Below, piece by piece: positions 1-4,403 of a stretch of 6,401 nucleotides of DNA (its first letter is position 1; the number at the start of each line of letters is the position of its first letter). The stretch comes from Lachnospiraceae bacterium (GTDB lineage: Bacteria; Bacillota; Clostridia; Lachnospirales; Lachnospiraceae). A program made the position numbers and the translations under genes. The notes below the pieces were generated by a model, which did no database searches, had not been told where the DNA came from, and was given only the letters and a program-made list of their open reading frames with translations. The DNA lies in the NCBI GenBank assembly GCA_003447295.1, contig DLZQ01000089.1:1-6401 (forward strand), written 5' to 3'.

Positions 1-1607
1 AGTCCGACTTCTTTGATCATATTGATGTAAAAATCACTGGCAGACAGCCGACACAGCTTCAGATAGCTCTTCCACGCCTCTGTAAAATCGGCATCCATCT
101 TCACCTTGTACTGCAGTGCACAGGTCTGTGCCAGGCAGTAATCGATATAGTACAGAGGGTAGTCGTAAATGTGCAGCTGCTTCTGCCAGAAGCCTCCCTG
201 TCCGAAGAAAGGATCTCCCTCGTAGTCCAGATGGGGCTTGTACTCCCGCTCCAGACGGCTCCATGTCTGCTTTCTCTCTGCCGGTGTCAGCTCCGGGTGT
301 TCATAGACGATATGCTGGAACTCATCCACCATACAACCGTAAGGAATGAACGCAGCCGCATCCTCCAAATGCATTTCCACGTAATCCTGCGCTCTGTCAC
401 CGAAGAACAGATTCATCCACTTTTCCGTGAAAAATTCCATGGACATGGAATGGATCTCCGCGGTCTCCATGCCGATATCCGCATGCTCTCTGATGGGATC
501 CTGTGCAGCGAGATACCCCTGGAACGCATGGCCACACTCATGCGTGATGACGTCCACATCACCGCTGGTACCGTTAAAGTTGGCGAAGATAAAAGGGGCA
601 TGGTAGAGGGGCAGATAGGTCATGTAACCGCCTGCCTTCTTCGTCTTGCGTCCCAGGATATCAAATAACTGATTTTCCATCATGAAGTCAAAAAATTCTG
701 CAGTCTCCGGGGACAGCTCACGGTACATCTTCTGTCCGGCTGCCATGATCTCTTCGGGGGTTCCGGTGGGTGCCGGGTTGCCGTCCTTAAAATATACCTG
801 CTCGTCGATATAGCTGAGCTTCTCCAGACCCAGACGCTGTCTTCTACGGTCATGCAGCTTCTCTGCGAAGGGTACGAAATACTCCTTGATCTGCCTGCGG
901 AAAGCTTCTACCTCGTTCTTGCCGTAGCAGTTGCGGTTCATCCGGTAATATCCCAGCTCCAGGTAGTTTTCATAGCCCATTGCCCTTGCCTGCGCGGTAC
1001 GGTTTTTCACCAGTTTGTCGTAGATGCTGTCCAGCTTTTCCTCATTTTCCAGGAAAAAGGCACTCATCTTCTCCCACGCCTGTCTGCGGACATTGCGGTC
1101 AGAATTCACCAGATAGGGCCGCAACAAGGACAGATTCAGCTCCCTGCCGTCGAAATCGATCTTCGCACCGGCGATGAGCTTGTCATACTCCATGGTCAGA
1201 GAGTTCTCCTCCTGCATCAGCGGGATCAATGCCTCACTCATGGACTTCTGTGCCAGCTCCATATTCTTGAACGCGACCGGACCGATCTTCTCCTCCAGAT
1301 ACGCTCTGTAGGGGGATTCATATAATTTCTTCTGATAAGCCAGCACCAGATTACTGAATACCGGACCCTGCTCATCGTAGTATTTATGCTCTTCCTCGTA
1401 GAATTTATCGGAGGTATCGATGTCAAAGCGAATGTTAGCAATCGTCATCAGCGTCATCACACGATCCGTCAGCGCATAGTACTTCTTATGCACCTCGAAC
1501 TGCTCTTCCCCGCTCTTCGCTGCACCCAGCTCCCGGATCAGCTCTCCCATCTCCTCCTGCACTTTTGCAAAATCTATTCTTTCATAAGGCATATCCTGAA
1601 ATTTCAT
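1..1607 (-). CDS. M3-family zinc oligoendopeptidase, 3' end cut by window edge
   Basis: Cytosolic metallopeptidase predicted to cleave short peptides. The frame is open from ATG at 1605-1607 to the window edge: 535 codons with no stop. The family is about 555-565 aa, so roughly 20-30 residues are missing. It starts MKFQDMPYER, with GAAAGGA (1618-1624) 10 nt before the ATG. The zinc site is visible as HECGH at residues 356-360 (H356, E357, H360). The third ligand is probably E384 in METAEIHSMSMEFF, 24 residues after H360, as expected for M3 enzymes. HIVYEHPE (432-439) and YYIDYCLAQ (486-494) fit the conserved substrate-binding C-terminal part. It has no signal peptide or membrane segment. It more closely resembles the generic M3 oligoendopeptidase group than classical PepF, so no symbol is given. 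It appears monocistronic in this window. Dense plus-strand open frames across it are antisense shadows. Family assignment is secure; the natural substrate is unknown. Confidence 0.93.
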   Translation of the reverse strand, partial: MKFQDMPYERIDFAKVQEEMGELIRELGAAKSGEEQFEVHKKYYALTDRVMTLMTIANIRFDIDTSDKFYEEEHKYYDEQGPVFSNLVLAYQKKLYESPYRAYLEEKIGPVAFKNMELAQKSMSEALIPLMQEENSLTMEYDKLIAGAKIDFDGRELNLSLLRPYLVNSDRNVRRQAWEKMSAFFLENEEKLDSIYDKLVKNRTAQARAMGYENYLELGYYRMNRNCYGKNEVEAFRRQIKEYFVPFAEKLHDRRRQRLGLEKLSYIDEQVYFKDGNPAPTGTPEEIMAAGQKMYRELSPETAEFFDFMMENQLFDILGRKTKKAGGYMTYLPLYHAPFIFANFNGTSGDVDVITHECGHAFQGYLAAQDPIREHADIGMETAEIHSMSMEFFTEKWMNLFFGDRAQDYVEMHLEDAAAFIPYGCMVDEFQHIVYEHPELTPAERKQTWSRLEREYKPHLDYEGDPFFGQGGFWQKQLHIYDYPLYYIDYCLAQTCALQYKVKMDADFTEAWKSYLKLCRLSASDFYINMIKEVG

Positions 1608-1683
1608 AATAAACTCATCCTTTCTCATAACCCGGTAAGATCAATTTTATAAATCAATGACTCCTGTTCAGTCTCCAAATGCC

Positions 1684-1712
1684 ATTCTACCCTATTCTGC
1701 TTCACTTTAACA
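1684..1712 (-). promoter_or_regulatory. tentative promoter of the M3 peptidase
   Basis: On the minus strand, TAGAAT (1684-1689) matches the -10 consensus at five of six positions. It lies 17 nt from TGTTAA (1707-1712), a poor -35. The -35 position falls inside the first of the repeated GAAAAATGTTA motifs, so a weak promoter helped by an activator is possible. The predicted transcription start near 1677 would give a leader of about 70 nt. No better sigma-A match was seen between 1608 and 1825. Confidence 0.25.
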
Positions 1713-1796
1713 TTTTTCTCAGGTATATGGAAGTAATCTGTAACATTTTTCTGTGATTTTTATTGCATGTTTGTAACGTTTTTCGTCACATTTTTC
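1708..1796. repeat. array of four TAAC(A/G)TTTTTC motifs upstream of the M3 peptidase
   Basis: On the plus strand AACATTTTTC occurs at 1709-1718 and 1742-1751, AACGTTTTTC at 1775-1784 and CACATTTTTC at 1787-1796. The first three start exactly 33 bp apart, and the fourth follows 12 bp later. The first two share the 12-mer TAACATTTTTCT. Read toward the peptidase gene the motif is GAAAAATGTTA. A 33-bp phase is about three helical turns, so proteins bound to the three copies would lie on nearly the same face of the DNA. The related 11-mer TGTAACATTTT (1739-1749) recurs at 3052-3062, upstream of the second rpn gene. The intervening 21-23 bp are not conserved, which argues against a simple tandem duplication. 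I do not recognise the regulator. Confidence 0.5.
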
Positions 1797-1824
1797 TAAT
1801 TCTCGTATTTGTCAGAACTATGAT

Positions 1825-1861
1825 TAACAATAAAGAAGGGCAATCCCTATAGAGATGCCCT
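1825..1861 (-). terminator. Rho-independent terminator after the minus-strand rpn gene
   Basis: On the minus strand AGGGC-ATCTC pairs with GGGAT-(T bulge)-GCCCT around a TATA tetraloop (stem 1837-1861). The ten-bp stem has one G-U pair and one bulged base. The U-rich run TCTTTATTGTT follows at 1826-1836. The stem begins 16 nt after the TAA stop at 1878-1880, the right place to end that transcript. It also separates the rpn transcript from the peptidase gene downstream. Confidence 0.78.
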
Positions 1862-1877
1862 CTCATCACAATACGCT

Positions 1878-2084
1878 TTACCAGTACAGTTTCATGTCTC
1901 TCTGTACTTCTTCCTCCGATAACCGGAACTTCTCCCGGATCCGTTTTGCTGTTTCCTCAAAACTCAATCCCAGCTCCTTGCACATACCAATAGCTCCGTT
2001 GGCCTTGCCACGGGCTTCTCCACAGACTTCTCCTTCTGCTCTTCCTTCTGCTCTGACGTCATCATCATGCAATAATTCTTTCAT
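1878..2084 (-). CDS. candidate internal-start product of the rpn gene (RpnS-like C-terminal domain, 68 aa)
   Basis: In frame inside the 274-aa gene, GGAGG (2094-2098) stands 9 nt before ATG at 2082-2084, codon 207. Translation from there gives 68 aa beginning MKELLHDDDV. This product lacks the nuclease core (D62, E75, Q77) and keeps the RAEG repeats plus the helical C-terminal tail. E. coli Rpn genes are reported to be genes within genes: a short separately translated C-terminal protein (RpnS) blocks the toxic full-length protein (RpnL). The position, length and repeat content here match that layout. The caution is that GGAGG arises from the Trp-Arg codons TGG AGG of a WRxEYM motif I believe is common in this protein family, so it could reflect protein conservation alone. 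The start signal is seen directly; its use is inferred. Confidence 0.45.
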   Translation of the reverse strand: MKELLHDDDVRAEGRAEGEVCGEARGKANGAIGMCKELGLSFEETAKRIREKFRLSEEEVQRDMKLYW

Positions 2085-2702
2085 GTACTCTGACCTCCAC
2101 TCTTCATTCTTTCTGGCTCTGATTACTGCCTCATCTATTCTCTGGGTCAGGTCGTCTCCGACCTGACCGGTTCTGATGTATTCATATAGATACTTCAATT
2201 GCTCTGGTATCTCTTCCGCGATACAATTATAAAAAATTTTCTCGGTTCCATCCTCTAAACACAATTTCCTGTCTTCCATACAAAGATTCTGAAACGAATA
2301 CTTTGCATATCCCAGTCCAAACGGATCAAAGGTACAGAGAAATAGCACCTTGCCCTCCGGCAATTCCCGATAGGACTTGCCCCTGCTCAGGTGATCTGTA
2401 TCCATGGTAGATTGATAAAATCTGCTTCTGCGCGGCAATTCTAGGTTTTCCGGTGTCTGATGATTCAATCTCTGCATCTCCGCATCATAAATCCGTTTTT
2501 GATCTCTCGTATACACATCCAGGCGAATAGGCTTACCCTTCGAGGTATATCGAAACTCCCTCTGTGTCCGCACATCCTCCAGTTCTCCTACCGGTTCTTC
2601 CAACAGACACTGCAGCACATCCCGACAAAGTTCCTTATCCTCCATTACCTTGCCGAACATAAAATCGTCCTCAATCGACAGTTCTTCATACCGTTTTGCC
2701 AT
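1878..2702 (-). CDS. Rpn-family PD-(D/E)XK nuclease (putative RpnL-type toxin), 274 aa
   Basis: Predicted cytosolic DNA endonuclease of the recombination-promoting nuclease / 'putative transposase' superfamily (PDDEXK_2-like). The N-terminal LSIEDDFMFGKVM (residues 8-20) is the usual opening motif. The active-site candidates are D62 in IRLDVYT and E75-x-Q77 in YDAEMQ, the E-x-Q variant of the E-x-K signature. RSRFYQSTMD (93-101) and the GxxYxxLP region (108-115) also fit this family. A charged linker, two perfect RAEG repeats (217-224) and a helical C-terminal tail (about 230-274) follow. AAGGAG (2710-2715) lies 7 nt before the ATG, so the start is secure. It is monocistronic, with its own terminator. 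An inverted repeat covers its ribosome binding site, and an internal ribosome binding site plus ATG lies at codon 207 (separate entries). Rpn proteins in E. coli promote recA-independent recombination and some restrict phage; either role here is inferred. Confidence 0.9.
   Translation of the reverse strand: MAKRYEELSIEDDFMFGKVMEDKELCRDVLQCLLEEPVGELEDVRTQREFRYTSKGKPIRLDVYTRDQKRIYDAEMQRLNHQTPENLELPRRSRFYQSTMDTDHLSRGKSYRELPEGKVLFLCTFDPFGLGYAKYSFQNLCMEDRKLCLEDGTEKIFYNCIAEEIPEQLKYLYEYIRTGQVGDDLTQRIDEAVIRARKNEEWRSEYMKELLHDDDVRAEGRAEGEVCGEARGKANGAIGMCKELGLSFEETAKRIREKFRLSEEEVQRDMKLYW
2031..2054 (-). repeat. 12-bp tandem repeat, two perfect copies, inside the minus-strand rpn gene
   Basis: On the coding strand AGAGCAGAAGGA occurs twice head to tail (2031-2042 and 2043-2054) and encodes RAEG-RAEG, residues 217-224. 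Since 12 is a multiple of three, slippage would add or remove four residues without breaking the frame. It lies ten residues after the internal ATG, so both the full-length and the short product would change together. Confidence 0.85.
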
Positions 2703-2705
2703 TTG

Positions 2706-2736
2706 TATTCTCCTTCCACACTTTCACAGGAGAATA
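2706..2736 (-). promoter_or_regulatory. perfect 9-bp inverted repeat covering the rpn ribosome binding site
   Basis: TATTCTCCT (2706-2714) and AGGAGAATA (2728-2736) are exact inverted copies separated by 13 nt. In the minus-strand transcript the first arm (UAUUCUCCU) is complementary to the arm holding the Shine-Dalgarno GGAG (2710-2713), so the folded form would hide the ribosome binding site. A -10-like TATATT (2733-2738) overlaps the outer arm. If transcription starts just after it, the first arm would not be transcribed and the repeat would act instead as an operator for a dimeric repressor. Either reading implies control of the nuclease start. Confidence 0.5.
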
Positions 2737-2870
2737 TATACGACACTTTACAAAACAAATCTTCCGATTTCTTTCTATGTCTTCCCCTGCTCTATTGTCA
2801 TTAATGGGTATCTAAGCAGGGATTCCTCTGAAGTCAAAGACATCAACTTGCGCTGATATAAAAGAATTGA

Positions 2871-2931
2871 TGTAATTATTCAGCACTTCATTCGCAAATT
2901 ATGAAAATTGCCTGAGTTCTGAATAATTACA
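2871..2931. repeat. perfect 13-bp inverted repeat with 35-nt spacer between the rpn genes
   Basis: TGTAATTATTCAG (2871-2883) and CTGAATAATTACA (2919-2931) are exact reverse complements. No U-run follows on either strand, so it is not an obvious intrinsic terminator. The left arm overlaps the end of a shorter pair, ACATCAA (2840-2846) and TTGATGT (2867-2873). It may be a regulator site, a cruciform-forming element or the footprint of a small mobile element. Nothing in the sequence chooses between these. Confidence 0.6.
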
Positions 2932-3005
2932 AATTGAAATAGAAAAATCTGCTTACAAGCTGAGAATAACAGACATCTATCGCATTGTCAATGTAGCAGA
3001 ATAGC

Positions 3006-3159
3006 AAAATCTTGACCCCCGGAATTTGGGTAATATGCTGTTTTAAAAATTTGTAACATTTTACCAACTTGCCAGCACAGATTTCGTATGATATGGTGAT
3101 AGTAGAAATATTTTTATTTCTTTCAAAATTCTTATAGGCCCGTCAGTGGTCAAAATTTT
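3006..3159. repeat. imperfect terminal-type inverted repeat bounding a 154-bp segment
   Basis: AAAATCTTGACC (3006-3017) and GGTCAAAATTTT (3148-3159) are inverted copies matching at 11 of 12 positions. Weaker matching one base further out and a few bases further in gives about 13 of 17. Such a pair enclosing about 150 bp resembles a miniature inverted-repeat element or the fused ends of a lost insertion sequence. No transposase fragment lies between the arms. No target-site duplication was obvious. Confidence 0.3.
3069..3097 (+). promoter_or_regulatory. tentative promoter of the plus-strand rpn gene
   Basis: TTGCCA (3069-3074, five of six -35 positions) is 17 bp from TATGGT (3092-3097, four of six -10 positions). 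Transcription from about 3104 would give a leader of about 140 nt, rich in T. TGTAACATTTT (3052-3062), also found in the motif array upstream of the M3 peptidase, lies just upstream of it. Other -35-like strings (TTGACC at 3012-3017) lack a well-spaced partner. Confidence 0.3.
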
Positions 3160-3243
3160 CCCTTGTTATTTATTTTATATGGAAAATATTTGTTTTTTTG
3201 TTTTGCTTTATTTTACATTTATTTTGCAACAGAAAGGAGATTT

Positions 3244-4299
3244 ATGGAGTTAAAACAAAATAATATGACCAGCAACTATTTTTCGGAGGAGTATTTGATG
3301 AATACTGTGTCGAGATTCTGGAAAAATTTTGTTGCGGAAGAATTTTCATATGAGAATGCGGGATCGGCTGCGCCGGGGGATGTGGCTGTCGCAATACCGG
3401 CTTCCGGAAAGCGAAATTATAAGGATTTGGTGTTCCGGAAAATATTTCATGACAAGGAGAAGCTGCTCTCGCTGTACAATGCGCTGAATCACTCGCATTA
3501 TGAAGATCCGGAGCTACTGCATATTACAACTTTGGAAAATGCGGTTTACCTAAGCTTGCAGAACGACCTGTCATTTGTGGTGGATTTTGATCTGTGGTTT
3601 TTTGAGCATCAGTCCACCCTGAATCCCAATATGCCGTATCGCTTTTTGTTGTATCTGGCAAGTGAATATTCTAAGCTGAACACCGATGACCTGCTTTACT
3701 CCAACAAGTTACAGATGCTGGATACTCCGCATTTTGTGGTATTTTATAACGGGACGGATCCTCTCCCGGAATACAGCACCCTGAAGCTGTCCAGTTCCTA
3801 CCGGAATAAGGAAGAGGCTCCTCAGCTTGAATTACAGGTACAGGTAATCAATATCAATCTCGGGTTCAACGCCGAGCTGATGGATGCCTGCCAGATTTTA
3901 AAGGAGTACGCCCAGTTCGTTGCAGAAGTCCGCAAGCAGGCAAAAGTGTATCCAAACCGACAGGCCATCGTTCAGGCAGTGGATGTGTGTATTAAGAAGG
4001 ATATTTTGAAGGAATTTTTGCTTGAGAATAAGAAGGAGGTTATTGATATGGTGTTTTTTGAGTATGATGCTGAGGCGGAAAAGAGAGTTATTTACAAGGA
4101 TGGAAAAGAAGAGGGGAAAGAAGAGGGAAAAGCAGAAGAAATTGTTCGTTTATGTAAAAAATTTCATGTATCAAAGGAAGATACGATCCGGGAATTAGAA
4201 ACTGAGCTTTCTATTTCTACACAGGCAGCCATGGATTACTATGATAATTTTTCGAAGGAATTGGAAAGGAAATCTTTGGATGATCAAAAGGCCTTATAA
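3244..4299 (+). CDS. Rpn-family PD-(D/E)XK nuclease, second subfamily, 351 aa
   Basis: Predicted cytosolic nuclease of the Rpn / putative transposase superfamily, from a different subfamily than the divergent neighbour. The core begins at KDLVFRKIFHDKE (residues 60-72), then LYNAL (77-81), YEDPELL (86-92) and ITTLENAVY (94-102). The probable active site is D114 in SFVVDFD with E121-x-Q123 in FFEHQST, followed by NPNMPYR (127-133), a very typical family block. The rest is a helical region, a Lys/Glu-rich linker with GKEE repeats (287-298) and a C-terminal helical tail. The ATG at 3244 follows AAAGGAG (3233-3239) with a short 4-nt gap. An in-frame ATG at 3163 would add 27 residues but has no ribosome binding site and encodes a run of Phe, Leu and Tyr from the T-rich tract, so it is rejected. 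An internal start lies at codon 269. Function is inferred from family. Confidence 0.9.
   Translation: MELKQNNMTSNYFSEEYLMNTVSRFWKNFVAEEFSYENAGSAAPGDVAVAIPASGKRNYKDLVFRKIFHDKEKLLSLYNALNHSHYEDPELLHITTLENAVYLSLQNDLSFVVDFDLWFFEHQSTLNPNMPYRFLLYLASEYSKLNTDDLLYSNKLQMLDTPHFVVFYNGTDPLPEYSTLKLSSSYRNKEEAPQLELQVQVININLGFNAELMDACQILKEYAQFVAEVRKQAKVYPNRQAIVQAVDVCIKKDILKEFLLENKKEVIDMVFFEYDAEAEKRVIYKDGKEEGKEEGKAEEIVRLCKKFHVSKEDTIRELETELSISTQAAMDYYDNFSKELERKSLDDQKAL
4048..4299 (+). CDS. candidate internal-start product of the plus-strand rpn gene (RpnS-like, 83 aa)
   Basis: AAGGAGGT (4033-4040), a perfect anti-16S match, stands 7 nt before an in-frame ATG at 4048-4050, codon 269. This internal site is better than the site of the full-length gene (AAAGGAG, 4-nt spacing). 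The product would be 83 aa beginning MVFFEYDAEA. It contains the four-residue GKEE repeats and the C-terminal helical tail but none of the nuclease core (D114, E121, Q123). This is what the reported E. coli RpnS antitoxins look like. The codons read Lys-Glu-Val-Ile-Asp-Met, and synonymous alternatives (AAA, GAA, GTA) would have destroyed the site. Its presence is directly visible; use by ribosomes is inferred. Confidence 0.5.
   Translation: MVFFEYDAEAEKRVIYKDGKEEGKEEGKAEEIVRLCKKFHVSKEDTIRELETELSISTQAAMDYYDNFSKELERKSLDDQKAL
4102..4137 (+). repeat. 12-bp tandem repeat, three near-identical copies, in the plus-strand rpn gene
   Basis: GGAAAAGAAGAG (4102-4113), GGGAAAGAAGAG (4114-4125) and GGAAAAGCAGAA (4126-4137) encode GKEE-GKEE-GKAE, residues 287-298. 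The copies differ from the first by one and two bases. Gain or loss of units keeps the frame. The array begins 18 residues after the internal ATG, so it belongs to both the full-length and the predicted short product. Confidence 0.85.
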
Positions 4300-4344
4300 G
4301 AACCCAAAAAGGGCAGCCCGTCATGGACTGCCCTTTGGTTCTTA
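4297..4344. terminator. bidirectional intrinsic terminator between convergent rpn and flagellin genes
   Basis: The outer arms TAAGAACC (4297-4304) and GGTTCTTA (4337-4344) are exact inverted copies, and the first begins in the rpn stop codon. The core, read on the minus strand, is a 12-bp stem AAAGGGCAGTCC/GGGCTGCCCTTT (4308-4336, one G-U pair) around a 5-nt loop. It is followed by TTGGGTTCTT. The U-run is better for the minus strand, so it is mainly the flagellin terminator, 67 nt after the flagellin stop. The same stem would also end plus-strand transcription. Confidence 0.82.
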
Positions 4345-4403
4345 CATAACTCTTACAGATATGGTTCGTTCCTCTTAGGAAACAACCTGCTCTCAGTTTA
4401 AGC

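Larger units (their letters stand above)
2703..3243. other. 541-bp AT-rich divergent intergenic region without a supported gene
   Basis: This stretch separates the two divergent rpn genes. I see no open frame with both a ribosome binding site and a plausible protein. It holds several inverted repeats: 2706-2736, 2840-2873 (ACATCAA/TTGATGT), 2871-2931, 2948-3000 (TCTGCT-T-ACA/TGTAGCAGA with one bulge) and 3006-3159. There is also a small hairpin at 3104-3121 (AGAAATA-TTTT-TATTTCT). A T-rich tract runs just before the plus-strand gene (3188-3230). The density of palindromes suggests either regulatory sites for both genes or decayed mobile DNA. Confidence 0.6.

Noticed and set aside
171..1652. 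Several plus-strand open frames of 65-165 codons across the M3 peptidase
   Set aside because: They lie antisense to a continuous, motif-bearing 535-codon frame, lack ribosome binding sites and show no recognisable protein features.
3104..3121. AGAAATA-TTTT-TATTTCT hairpin as a terminator
   Set aside because: The stem is weak and all but two pairs are A-T, there is no clean U-run after it, and no gene ends upstream.
3163..3243. Upstream ATG at 3163 extending the plus-strand rpn protein by 27 residues
   Set aside because: It has no ribosome binding site, and the added residues are a translated T-rich tract. The ATG at 3244 has AAAGGAG in front and begins a normal family N-terminus.
2703..3243. 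Complete insertion sequence or transposase gene fragment between the rpn genes
   Set aside because: Inverted repeats are present but no frame encodes a recognisable transposase piece, and no flanking target duplication was seen.
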